Source: Darksidea phi (lineage: Eukaryota > Ascomycota > Dothideomycetes > Pleosporales > Lentitheciaceae). From it: a stretch of DNA of 64,000 nt. Position 1 is the first letter of the stretch. Each line of letters opens with the position of its first letter. This document shows positions 21,492 through 33,399 of the stretch, one piece after another. The notes under the pieces are model-generated. The model saw only the letters and a list, made by a program, of their open reading frames with translations. It had not been told where the DNA came from and made no database searches. Where the stretch lies: positions 186,001 to 250,000 of the forward strand of contig JASJFT010000034.1 of assembly GCA_030770425.1 (NCBI GenBank), read 5' to 3'. The position numbers and the translations under genes were made by a program.

Positions 21492-22922
21492 TCACATCCA
21501 GGTTGCATCATCACTACCGAGAGGTTTCGGCATCACGTCCCACGTTGGTCTCAGCCCGTTGATAGTCGCGGAGTGTTTCACTGCTCGTAGCTCCCCAAAT
21601 GCAGTCTCTCGCGTCTCCAGGTACCGCCCCACTTCCTCAGACTTCGTGAAATTTTGTCGCTCGAACCCCGACTTGCCAGGATGTTGGCCTAGCGATCGCA
21701 TGTACTTCATGACTCCGGCTAGCGAAACTTGGACTTCGTATGCCCCGCCTTCGGTGCCACGCTTGTAAAGTGCAGCCATGATACCCGTCGCTAAGAGGTA
21801 GCCAGCGCCGTGATCAAATGCTTGACAGGGGAGAACGCGGACTGGTTCAACTGCTCCGTATCTTTCTGCATCTGCAACGTTGATGCCCGAGCATGTCTGT
21901 ACGAGTGAATCGAACCCGCGATATGCGGACCACGGTCCGTCCGGACCATAGGCTGATAGGCTAGCCATGACTAAGTTTGGATTCGCCGCCGTTAGTTCTT
22001 CTTTTGAGAAGCCTTGTTCTGCCAGGCTGCCTGGGCGATAACTCTGTATTAACACATCCGCGGTCCGTAGGAGTTCAAGCAACTTGGCTTTGTCTGACGG
22101 CTGCTTGATATCAAGCTGCACTGTGCGCTTGCCTCTTGCTAGATCTCGGTCTAGATCTGGAAGATCTGGGAGACTGGGTGAAGTAATCCAAATCACGTCC
22201 GCACCGTGTGCTGCTAGTGTCTTGCCCGCGACGGGAGCAGCTATAACACGGCTCATCTCGATGACACGAATACCTCGTAGACACTTGTCGCTCCCCGTAG
22301 TAGTAGGTAAAAGTGGGATATGCTTCTTTCTGTCTCTTATTCTGTGCAATAGGATCGGGAAATCTGAGATCGCCTGCGCCTGTGGATGTGCATCCCACTC
22401 TCGGAACGATCGTAACGCAGCAATGACGGCGCCCTTCGAAAACGCTTCAGTCTCAAGCTCAACAGAATTCCACCCCAGCATCTTCTTTGCAACATCTTCC
22501 CTCGATGCATCTTCCCCAAGCCCCAATATCTTTAGCGTGTTCGACCTATGATTCGGAAAGGAATCATGCATTCTTACATAGCCGTCATTTGTCCTATGGA
22601 GTCCGCCAATGGTTCCCCAAGATGAAGGGGCCGGCTTTCCATTCAGCATATACAGCCTTTCAGATTTGAACTCAACACATGCGTGCTCCATCGGCACAGT
22701 GACGGTCGGTATGGGTGTCTCATGTCGGATCGAGCGAAACAAGGCAGCCGCGAGTGCTGATGAGGCGATAGTTGCTTGAGCAAGGTGGTCAACCTTGAAT
22801 GATGATGGAAAACATTGGGCGTCATCGATCACATGTAGCGACTTGAGTGCTTCTTCGGGTAATTGGAGCGTTCGCCAAATGTAGGCGACGGAGTCGAAGG
22901 GGGTGAACTGCTGCTGATCCAT
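21492..22922 (-). CDS. Family III CoA-transferase (CaiB/BaiF, alpha-methylacyl-CoA racemase-like)
   Basis: A single uninterrupted frame of 476 residues; the start is the ATG at 22,922 (MDQQQFTPFDSVAYIW). The N-terminal half contains GYVRMHDSFPNHRSNTLKIL, REDVAKKMLGWNSVELE and ALRSFREWDAHPQAQAI. The second half opens with RVIEMSRVIAAPVAGKTLA and has QSYRPGSLAEQGFS, SAYGPDGPW and QAFDHGAGYLLATGIMAAL; Asp370 in FDHGAGY sits where the family has its catalytic aspartate. This is the fungal arrangement of two CoA_transf_3 regions in one chain. Such enzymes move CoA between acids or epimerise 2-methylacyl-CoA, usually in mitochondria or peroxisomes; the substrate is unknown. It is the last gene before the AT-rich block, 0.5 kb away, yet shows no RIP damage. 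Confidence 0.92.
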   Translation of the reverse strand: MDQQQFTPFDSVAYIWRTLQLPEEALKSLHVIDDAQCFPSSFKVDHLAQATIASSALAAALFRSIRHETPIPTVTVPMEHACVEFKSERLYMLNGKPAPSSWGTIGGLHRTNDGYVRMHDSFPNHRSNTLKILGLGEDASREDVAKKMLGWNSVELETEAFSKGAVIAALRSFREWDAHPQAQAISDFPILLHRIRDRKKHIPLLPTTTGSDKCLRGIRVIEMSRVIAAPVAGKTLAAHGADVIWITSPSLPDLPDLDRDLARGKRTVQLDIKQPSDKAKLLELLRTADVLIQSYRPGSLAEQGFSKEELTAANPNLVMASLSAYGPDGPWSAYRGFDSLVQTCSGINVADAERYGAVEPVRVLPCQAFDHGAGYLLATGIMAALYKRGTEGGAYEVQVSLAGVMKYMRSLGQHPGKSGFERQNFTKSEEVGRYLETRETAFGELRAVKHSATINGLRPTWDVMPKPLGSDDATWM

Positions 22923-23456
22923 TTGGCCACTTCCCGATAGGGTGAACAAAGCGACAGCTTAACAAAAAATTTGAGATTGAATCAATGAATATGTTGCTAG
23001 TTGGTGTAAATGAAGCACGTCGAGACGGGGATATTGTGATGAGGCTGATGATGGAAAGCCGGCAGTTACCGAGGCCGAAGCTTAGCGTGCTCAAACATGC
23101 GAGGTCCAGGCCGAACCATTATGTTTTTATGGTATCCTTTGGTAAGGGAATCCGTGACACCTATGATAGAATAGGCTATTTCCGGTCATTTGTACGAGCA
23201 AGCAAGAACGCTAGCATGTTGGTGAGAAGAATGGCAACATCTGGGTCCAAGTTTGCTCCAAGAATAGTATATGACCACACATATTAAGATGCCCTCACGA
23301 GAGTCTATTTTACAATAGGAATACATCTTAATTGATATCTAAGAGCACAAAATATTCAGTACTTCGGTCCCGAATTCCGACAATAGATTGTGCGCCTAAC
23401 GGGTTATAGTTTTTGTTAGTGGAAGTAGCGTTGCGGCTACTGTTTGGGGTCTGTAC
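22923..23456. other. Boundary intergenic region
   Basis: About 530 bp between the start of the CoA-transferase gene and the AT-rich block, so it contains that gene's promoter. A 100-codon open frame at 22,985-23,287 has no family resemblance. CA and TG remain normal up to about 23,455 and then nearly vanish. Confidence 0.5.
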
Positions 23457-23771
23457 TAGTACTAGTCTCTATATAGGTAGGTTTTCTACCTATATCAATC
23501 TATATCTTTTATACCAACTTTTATTAGGTTATAAGCCCGGCTAGTACTACTACCATACGGCTACTACGTACGATAACTATTACTCTCTTCTTTCTTAGAC
23601 CCTAGCTACTATCGCTAGTACTTCTACTACTATCGGAAACCAGATAGTACTATATAAGGCGCTATCCTTAATTAAGCTAAGTATCTACCCTACTACCGCC
23701 GCCGTACCTTTACTTAGCGGCGATAGGAGTAACTTCTAGATACGTCCTCTTTACCTTACTATCTAAGCTAT
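23457..23771. other. Remnant sequence left of the first LTR element
   Basis: About 315 bp of partly mutated sequence in which a few CA dinucleotides survive. It includes a perfect 10-bp inverted repeat (atataggtag at 23,471-23,480 and ctacctatat at 23,486-23,495) around a 5-base loop. It is probably the truncated end of another repeat into which the LTR element inserted; I cannot identify it. Confidence 0.4.
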
Positions 23772-23957
23772 TATAAGGCACGTGTAGGTAGGTAGATATA
23801 GAAACGCTAAGGTAGTAAAAGGGTTATATTCGGATAGAGATAAGACGAATCCTTAAGAAGATATAATAGTAGAATATAGGACTATATAGGGTCCGGTACG
23901 TAACCGTAGCCGGGCTGATAATAATCTAGAAGTCCCCTAGTAGAAGTAGACGTAATA
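23772..23957 (-). repeat. LTR (3') of Gypsy copy 1
   Basis: 186 bp, begins tataaggcacgtgtagg and ends cgtaata. It matches the three other LTRs of this family, differing mainly by C/T and G/A transitions. It retains more G and C than its partner at 32,174. Confidence 0.9.
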
Positions 23958-23999
23958 TAGCCTCCTCCTTTTCTAAAGACCGTCCCGGCCCTTATAGAG

Positions 24000-26900
24000 A
24001 GTTATTTACTATAATATATTCTATTAATCCCCTTACTTCCTTTAGAAAAGTTTACTTAAGTATCTATACTTTTAAAAAATTCTATTTCTAAGAAAAAAAT
24101 AATTTTATAAAGAAGATCTTTTAGATATTTAGTATCTATATTATACCCTACTATCTTAATAGAGGGTTTTTATAGTCTTTCTAGTCTTATAATTCTTAAC
24201 TCTAACTTTATTATATATAGTTAATTTAATTAGAAAGTATATATAACTTAAGTATTAGTTTATTATTAGTATATATTTATAACTTTTATCTATTATTATT
24301 ATAGCTTATAGTCTATATATATCCTTTTAGGTCCTTATACTAGTAGTAATAGTATTACTACTCCTCTTATAGGTAATTTTTAATAACTTTTATTTAATAG
24401 ATACTTATTATCTTTATATAAGAGTTATTTACTAAATATAATTTTTATAATTACTTTATTTACTTATAATATCTTTATAAAGATTTTAGAACTAGTTTAA
24501 ACTTTATTTAATTTAGTTTTACTATCTATTATAATAGTATAACCTAGTAATACTTAGTAATTACTAGTTACTATCTATTATAACTTATAATTATATTAAA
24601 TTACTTATTTATCTATAACTCTTTTAGTAAGAGAAATTCTATTTATATTTTTTATAGATATTTATTTAAAAGATAATAACTTATTATATACTATATCTCT
24701 TTAAATACCTTTATTTCTATATTTTAGACTCTTACTAGTAAGTATCTAAAGTATTATTAACTTAGATATAAAATAGTCTCTTTTAGTATAAGTATAAGAA
24801 GATATATTTATTTTTAAATTTTTTTACTTTATTCTTTAATACTCTTAAGATCCTACTTCTTATTATAATTACCTCTATTAGTTAGTATAGTAATACTACT
24901 CTTTTTAAGTATATCTATACTCTTTCTATCTATTTAAAGTCTTAGTCTTCTCTTATATACTATTAGTATATAAACTACCTTTTTTAATTTATATAGAAGT
25001 TTAATATAACTAAGCTCTATTAGATTACTTTAAGTAATTAGTACTAAAAGACTAATATCTATACTACCTATAGTAGATATAAAGTTTACTATTAAATCTA
25101 CTTTATAATATATATTAGTCTTTTCTTCTTTTTATTAATATAGTTTTATTAATAATTTATATAAATTAAGTCTACTTTCTACTATTACTTTAATCTTCTT
25201 ATTTTTATTATTAAGTATACCTAGTATTATAACGCCTAAGCTACTTATAATAATAAAAATATAAATTTTAATATACTTAAGAAGATTTAATAGAATATAT
25301 AATTTTATACTTTTAATATTAATACTAGTTAGAACTAGTATAAGACTAAGTAAAAGTATTTAATTAAGGATACTAATAGTAAGATAAAATTATACTAGAC
25401 TATAGCTATAGTATATAAACTTAACTTTTAGTACTATTAAATATATTCTATTATCTTTTTAATAGCTTCTTATACTAATTCCTCTAGTATAGACTAAATA
25501 GTATTAGCTATCTAGTATCTATTAACTTTATAGTCTCTATTATCTATAAGACTTACTTTATTAAGTATAACTTCTTAACTAGTATACCTCTTAAGGCTAC
25601 TAATTATAAATATTATTAATACTATTATAACCCTAATATTTCTAATAGGAATATTATTAGTAGAGGTATAATATTTATTATTCTATAAAAGAGAGTACTA
25701 CGAAGCTTCTCTAAGAACTTCTCGTCTAGTATATATAGCTTATTTAGATTACTCTTAAATTATATAGTACTTAGTTAAGATTTTTAATTTAGAATATATA
25801 AATAGAATAAATACTTAAATTAAAAGTTTAGTCTTACTAATTACTTTTTAAGTACGTATTCTTTTAGATTTATGGTCTATTTATTATTATAATATATAAA
25901 AACTAATCTTACTAAATTCTTTAAGTTATAGCTTATTATTAAAGTAGATAGTATCTCTTTTCTTAACTAATTATTCTACTTATATAATATCCCCTAAGTA
26001 GGGTCCTAAGGATACCTTTTAGCTAAATCTCTTAGTTTTTTCTTTATATTAATATTACTTATATAGTCTATCCCTTTAGAATTTCTTATATATATTATTA
26101 TTTCTTTATAAAGTTTATAATACTTTCTTAATAACTTTTTACTTTAGATAATCTAATATTTAATTATCTAGATTTATCTAATATTTCGCGAAGATCTTAT
26201 TATAATTATTAAAAAAGATTTTAGACTTCTATATACTATTCTTATATAACTAATCTAGCTACTTTATAAGAAAGAGTTTTTTATTATATACTATTTTATA
26301 TATAAGAATAACTTTAACTTTATATTAATTACTATTATTAAGCTTTAGATACTATATAGATCTAGATTTAAAGTTTAAATCTTCTCTTAACTTTATTTAT
26401 TTCTCTAGAAGAGATATATAGAAGACGGAATATAATTAGAATATTAATAAAAATAGTTTAAATTAGTAGCTTAGCTTTTTATACTTAATTTAAATAATAA
26501 AGGATTTTAAGTATTTTATATCTAGCTTCTTTAAAGAGTACTTAGTCTTAATATTAATAATCTTTAAAATTACTTTTTTACTAATAGTAAAATACTTACT
26601 TATTCTTTTTAAGTTATACTAGTATTATTAGCTCTTCTAAGTATAGGTTAATATATTCTAAGTATTAAAAAACTATTACGTCTAATTAGTTAGAAAGTTA
26701 ATAACTCTCTAATATATACTTAGAATTTTTCTATTTATACTCTAGTTACTAGGTAGTTAATAAAGTTAATACTTGTCTTCTATATTATTAAAGCTCTTAA
26801 ATTTAATATCTATTATAATTTTAATAGAGTATATATTATAATTTAAATAAATCTTAGAATTATACGTATATTCTACTATTAGAAGTAGCTAATACTAGTT

Positions 26901-29900
26901 ACTTTACTAATAGTTTAGGTATATCTATAGGTATACTTTAAACTTTTAATTTTAGTATTTAGTTTAGTTATCTATCTATAAGTAAAAGGCTATACTTATT
27001 TATTATTTAATATTAAAATAAAAATATATATCTAATTAGAATTTATTAGTAAAGATAGAGCCTTAATTTAAGATTAGTAATAATAGAGGTCCGATTTTAA
27101 TAAATACTTCTATAAATAATAGGTTAGCTAATATACTTATAGTAATATTTTTTATTATAAATAGATACTAGACTAGCTTTAAAAAGTAGTTAATAAGTAC
27201 TAGTACTATATTATAAACGTTATTCTTAAAATCCTTAGATTCTAGTAGATTAGTAACGAAGTCTAAAGAATAATTATACTATAACTTCTATAATAAAAGA
27301 ATTAATTTTAGTAATTCCTATAGTTTATATCTTTATACTTTATTTATTTAATATATTATATAGTCTTATACGTACGTATTAACCTTTACTTAAAGCTTTA
27401 GCTAATAATACTTTCTTTATAGGAGTTTAATAGTCTTATCTACTTTATAATAGTTTTCTAAAGGATTATTATAATTCCTTATAAGAATAACTTAATAAAG
27501 AGCTTTATTATTAGAAATTTATACTTTTTTTACTCTTTAAAGAATATTCTTTAGATTTATAATCTATAAAGATATATTCTTTTATTCTTCTTTACTCTTA
27601 AATTTTTATATATACTATATATTCTTATAATAAGTTATATTATATTCCTATACTTCCTAGATATAGTCTAATAGTAGTCTAGGGATTTTTTAGTTAAAGA
27701 GTAAGTTATTATTTATAACTTCTAGTAAAGACTTATATAATATAAAGGTAGAAAATACTTTATAATATTAAAGAAATATTAAAACTAGATTCAAGTCTTT
27801 TAATTACTTTTTAGATTTATCGTCCCCGTCTATAAATAGATTAAGATTAATAGATAATATATTATTAAAAACTAGTACTATACTAGGGGATTCTATAATA
27901 GAATAGTTTATACTATTTTTAAATTTCTAATAAATTACTTATAAATTCTTATTAATAAGATTAAATTTATATATTATCTAATCTTTAGTATATAAAGCTA
28001 TAGGCTTCTAGAGTACCTATATTTAAAATTTATTTTAAAGTATAAAAAGTATAATATTTCTAAGTACTCTTTTCTTTCTAAGCTAAAAGTCTTTAGTATA
28101 ATTAGATTATTATAATAATATATTAGTTAAATTCTTTATACTAGGCTTATATTTAATCTTAAAGTTAAAATAAGCTAATTCTTTAGTCTAGTATACTTAC
28201 TTAGGTAAAAGTATCTTTATAATTATAAAATATTTTAGATTATTATAGTTATATAGTATATAAATAGTATTTAAAGTATACTTAAAATAGTATTACTACT
28301 ATTTAAAGATTTCTATAATAGTAAATAACTCTTTATTATAAGTATTCTATTAAATCTATAACCTAGTAAACTTATAACTAAAAAATATAACTAATTTCTA
28401 ATATTTTTCTATTAAGAGTACTATTATTTATAACTATAATAGAATAACTACTATAATAAACTTAGAGATATTAGTAATAACTATTACGAGTTTTATTAAG
28501 TTAAAGTACTAAAGAATAGAAACTCTTATAAAGAGCTTATAAAGTATAATAAATATATTATATATATTCTCTAGCTAAAACTAAAAAGTATACTACTTTA
28601 TAGGACTCTTTTTAATCTTTTTTAACTTTCTTACTAATATATCTTTACTAGAATCTTATTAGACTAATATCGGATTCTATATAGAGATTATATATTTTAA
28701 AAGTAAATAAATAATATTTAAGTAGTTATATATAAACTATTAATAAAAGTTTATAAATCTAAAAAATACTTAGATATTCTAATAGTTCTTAGACTTTAAC
28801 TACTCTTTAATTATTTAAACCTATATTAGGTCTATAACTACCCTATAAAAAGTTACTATAAAGCTAAAAAACTCTACTAACTTTATAGAGAAGATATACT
28901 TTAAGATTTTATAATAAAGTCCTTAATTATATAATCTCTTAAAAACTTTATAAATATATTATTTATAATTCTTTTTTTTTTTTAAAGTATATAAAGATAT
29001 CGTTTAAATAGATAATATATATTTTATCTAATAGATTATCTAAGACTCTATAAATATATAATTAAAATATAGTAGATATATTTATAAGATTAAATAATAT
29101 TACTAAATATTTAAAATAGCTATAATATATTTTAAATACTATCTTTTACTTATTACCCTTCTTAATATATATTTAATAATATATCTTATAAAAATTAAGT
29201 TTTATAAAGATTTTAGTTCTAGATAGCCGGTCTAATATCTTACTTATAAGGGGTATAAGGTAATAATTTTTAATTATTATCTTATTTAAATCCCTATAAT
29301 TAATATATAATTAAAGTATACTATTAGTTTTAAATATAAAAAGTATCGGGGCCCCTATTAAAGACTTACTAGGCCGAATCTACTCTTTCTTTAGAGAGTT
29401 ATTAAGATATTTTCTTAAAATTTTAAGTTCTCTTTTAAAGAGATTATAAATAGATAGATTTAATAATATCTTTTTCTTCTTAAGATTAATAATATAGTTA
29501 TACTCTAAGTTAGAAGTAATTTTATTAATAAGTTTAAGACTAAAGTATTAAAGCTAATTATAAAAGTATTCTAGTATTTTTATAACTTTCTTAAAGTCGA
29601 TTTCTTTATTAGAATTATTATAAGAAGTATTTAAATAATTTTTAAACTTTTATTACCCCTTCTAATAAAAAGTTATAGCTCTTTATAAAAAGGTATTTAT
29701 TATTAATACTATAATCTAGAAGACTATAGTCTTAAGTAGCTATACTAGTTTAGAATATTACTTTATATAGTAGATAAGATAATTATAAAGTTATAAGGTC
29801 TAGTTTTTTAATTAAAATAAGTCTTATTTATTTTAGTATTAAATATTTTAAGACTTATTACCTTCTAGGATTTATATCTTATTAATAGATATTTATAAAC

Positions 29901-32100
29901 GTTCTATAACCTCTATTATATTAGGAAATTAAAGTTAATATTCTTTCTTACTTATAAGTAATTAAGTATAAAAGCTTTTTAGATATAATATATATACTTT
30001 CTTTCTAGATTATAACTATTATATTAAGTTATTAGATATTATCTTAACTTTAATATACTTAGTTATTATACTTCTATTTTACTACTTAAAAGATCTCTTT
30101 TAGTAATCTATTCGAGGGTCTACCTCGTATAGCTATAGCTAATTAAGAATAAGATTATAGTTATTTATAGGAGTAGTCTAAAATATCTAAAGATCTATTA
30201 TCCTTATTATACTTTAAGAATTCTATATTATTATTATAATAATATATAGCTCTCCTAGATATAATAATATATTAAAGACTTAATATATTTATAGTTTTAT
30301 ATATAATAATATCTTAAAAAGGTTTTACTATAATATAAGGTTCTTTCTAATAATATTTAAGTCTAATTCTATATCGAAAAGGTCCTAGACCTATATTAGA
30401 ACGTCTATAGGAAGGTATATTCTTATATTATTAGTAATCTATAAGGATTTACTATTAGTATTTAGTTCTAATAGTATTATAATAATATTAGTAACTAGGA
30501 CTTATTTTTTTTTAAGAATAAGTTAGCTTTCTCTTCTTAAGCTTTATCTAACCTATTATTATCTTTAGAATAATACTTTTAATAGTTTTTCTTTTAGTTA
30601 GTCTTTAATTAGAACGTTAATACTACGCTCTTAAAGTATAATAGAGTCTTTAATAAAGACTATTTAATATTACTCTATTAAGAGGACTTTTAATTCTATT
30701 TCTTCTAGCTAGAATTACTTAAAGCTACTAAAGACGTAGTATACTTTCTACTTATAGTTAAATTAGAGCTAGAAACCTTCGAAAAAGTAGCTAGTATAGA
30801 GATAGAGTATATTATTATCTCTATATCTTATAAGATATATTCGAACTATATTTAAGTATATATATTCTTTAGCTAGCTATCTCTTTATATCTTATAGTAT
30901 AAAGATTTTAAATACTTACTCTATACTATAGATATCTTTAGTATATTAGGGCTTATATTACTATTAAAAGGCTTTATCTTTAAGGCGACTTTATAAGTTA
31001 TAAAATAGTTAAAGAAGAAATTAAAACTATTATCCTAGTACTATTTAATATTCTAAAACTTAAAATAGTTATTAAACTTTATTAGAATAGGGTCCTTTAT
31101 AAGACTCTTTAGCTTCGTTTATAATTAGGACTATATAATAACTTTATTATTATTAATAGTTTAGACTAGTAGGTTATAATATATATTATTCTTAATAAGT
31201 ATTATAACCTATATAATATACTTAAGAATATTAGTAGTAATAAAGTTAATTTAGAAGAGACTATTAATATCTTTAATCTAATAGTTTATAGCTTAGGTTA
31301 TTAGAATTTTCTTTAATAAGTTTAGTATAGAAGGGTTTCTAATCTTAGTTAGATTAGATAGTTTTTAATAAGTATTATCTACCGAAGGTAGACTAGTTAT
31401 AGTTTAAAGAATTACTATAATTAGTCTAAAGACTACTTATACTATAGTAAAATCTACTTATATAGCCTTAATCTAGTTAGCTAATATATCTTAGTATTAA
31501 AGGTCGAGTAGTATTTATACTACCTCGACTAAGAGTACTTTACCTAAGATTAAAGTATAGATAGATATAATATAGGCTATACCTAGATAATTACTACCTA
31601 TTAGGGTATTATTAGCTTCTAATATAGGTAGTATAGTAGGAGCTAAGAGTTAATATAATTAGAATTTATTTATACGAGCCGTATTTTTATAACTAGATAT
31701 TCTATTATTTCTTTACGTAGATTAGTAGTCCTTATTAATTATAGCTATTATTAGGACTCTATTAAAAGATAATAGTTTATTAAATATCTTTAAGATATTT
31801 CTACTATTATATTATATATAGATTATAGGGGTTTTAGAGATATATTAATCCTTTTAAATATTTTTAGAATTAAATAGGTCCTCTATTTAGTAATTATCCT
31901 CGTCGTCTAATTTTAGTTCTTAAACTCGTTACTTATTAAACTTAAGATACTACTAGTATACTTTATTAACTAGTTATATATTAGGGTTATTTCGTCTACT
32001 AGATAGATAGATACTAGAGTAGGTATTCTTCCTTAAGTAGATAGTATAAGGAGGTATACTAATAACTTTAAATAGACGTCGTATAGTATAATTAATAAGA
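24000..32100 (-). pseudogene. gag-pol relic of Gypsy copy 1
   Basis: The minus strand encodes a gag-pol order from right to left: gag at roughly 31-32 kb, reverse transcriptase around 29 kb, RNase H and integrase below that. The best marker is YLNDIFIY at about 29,000. In-frame stops are mostly TAG/TAA at likely former Trp and Gln codons. The second catalytic Asp of the reverse transcriptase has become Asn, and many stops exclude function. Confidence 0.75.
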
Positions 32101-32173
32101 ACTTTTAAAGTATTAACTTTTAGTATTAATATCGTACTACTAGTTCTTAAAAAGAAGTAGAAAGGATTTAAAT

Positions 32174-32359
32174 TATAAGATACGTATAAATATATAGATA
32201 TAGAAATACTAAAATAGTAAAAGGATTATATTTAAATAGAGATAAGATAAATTCTTAAGAAGATATAATAGTAGAACGTAGGACTATATAGAGTCTAGTA
32301 TATAACTATAGCTAGACTAATAATAATCTAAGAGTCCCCTAGTAGAAGTAGATATAATA
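32174..32359 (-). repeat. LTR (5') of Gypsy copy 1
   Basis: 186 bp, begins tataagatacgtataaat and ends gatataata. It is more heavily mutated toward TA than the partner LTR at 23,772. Confidence 0.9.
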
Positions 32360-33066
32360 GTTATTCCTAATACTATTATAAGAGGCTAATTCTATTCTTA
32401 TTATATAGCTAATTATATATAGAGAGTTCGACTATAATAGTATAAGTAGAAATAAATAGATAGATAAAGAACTAATCTCTATAGAGTAGCCTTCTATATA
32501 TATTAGCTATTAGAGCGGAATAACCCGCTTTAAATAATATTAAACGAGAGCTTTATATATTATAGAGTATAAATAGGTCTTAGTCTATTATATACCCTTC
32601 TCTTTATAGAGAATACTATAAATATACTAGAATTCTTATATAATATACTAGATAATAGTATATATAGAACTTTTTCTAATTATAACTTCTTTCTCTAGAC
32701 TTACTATAGACTCTTAGGAGTAGTAATTAAATACTCTATAATTTAGTAATTAGAAGTCTTATAGTAAAAATATTAGTTCTTCTTTATTTAGAATAAACGT
32801 CGGGCTTTAAAAAAGGATCTAGATAACTAGAATAAGTAGAGATAAGAGTACTAATAAAATAATAAGAATAAACGGGCGAAAGATTAATAAATAGAAGTAA
32901 AAGACTAGTAGATAGAAGCTAAGCGTATTAGATCTATATCTATATAATTAGCTCTAGTAGATATTAGTTAAAGAGGGTATAGATAGAATTAATACTACTA
33001 TTTTTAGTTAAAGCTATATATAAGCTTTATATATCTAAAGTATAAGAGCTTAAATAAAAAGTCTTA
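32360..33066. other. Spacer between tandem Gypsy copies, unidentified relic
   Basis: About 700 bp of RIP-mutated sequence. On the plus strand around 32,790-32,960 one frame reads as a charged, Lys/Arg/Asp/Asn-rich helix-like stretch (NKRRALKKDLDN...) interrupted only by likely former Trp/Gln codons, suggesting a decayed coding end. I do not recognise it. It borders the LTR of a different element at 33,067. Confidence 0.35.
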
Positions 33067-33177
33067 TATAATAGACTAGGCCTAGAGTAAAACTTCTTAT
33101 TATAAAGATCTCGGATTTCTTCTTCGAAGTAGTTTACTATAGAGTAGGCTATCTCTTTATATAAAATTCTTACCTAG
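33067..33177 (-). repeat. Left part of a split LTR (182-bp family)
   Basis: Its reverse complement matches 56,396-56,501. Together with 41,757-41,832 it rebuilds one complete LTR of the family seen at 56,320-56,501, in the opposite orientation. The split is caused by insertion of Gypsy copy 2, whose target duplication cctag is at 33,173-33,177 and 41,757-41,761. Confidence 0.82.
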
Positions 33178-33363
33178 TATAAAATACGTATAGATAGGTA
33201 GATATAGAAACGCCGAGGTAGTAAAAGGGTTATATTTAAATAGAGATAAGACGAATCCTTAAGGAGATATAATAGTAGGACGTAGGACTATATAGGGTCT
33301 AGTATATAACTATAGCTAGGCCGATAATAATCTAGAAGTCCTCTAGTAGAAGTAGATATAATA
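33178..33363 (-). repeat. LTR (3') of Gypsy copy 2
   Basis: 186 bp, begins tataaaatacgtatagat and ends gatataata. It is followed on the plus side by a pyrimidine run (tctccctcttttct), which on the coding strand is the polypurine tract. Confidence 0.9.
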
Positions 33364-33399
33364 TAGTCTCCCTCTTTTCTAAAGGCCGTCTCGGCCCTT

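Larger units (their letters stand above)
23772..32359 (-). mobile_element. Ty3/Gypsy-type LTR retrotransposon, copy 1 (RIP-inactivated)
   Basis: 8,588 bp bounded by 186-bp LTRs. LTR ends read TA...TA, as expected from TG...CA after RIP. Flanking pentamers are gctat (23,767-23,771) and gttat (32,360-32,364), a target duplication differing by one C-to-T change. Coding is on the minus strand: a polypurine tract (agaaaaggaggagg on the minus strand, 23,960-23,975) abuts the left LTR, making that the 3' LTR. The reverse transcriptase active site reads YLND at 28,999-29,010 where YLDD is expected. Copy 2 is alignable to it throughout. Confidence 0.9.

Noticed and set aside
22985..23287. A 100-codon plus-strand open frame between the CoA-transferase and the AT-rich block
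   Set aside because: No family resemblance, no clear coding bias, and it occupies the likely promoter of the CoA-transferase gene.
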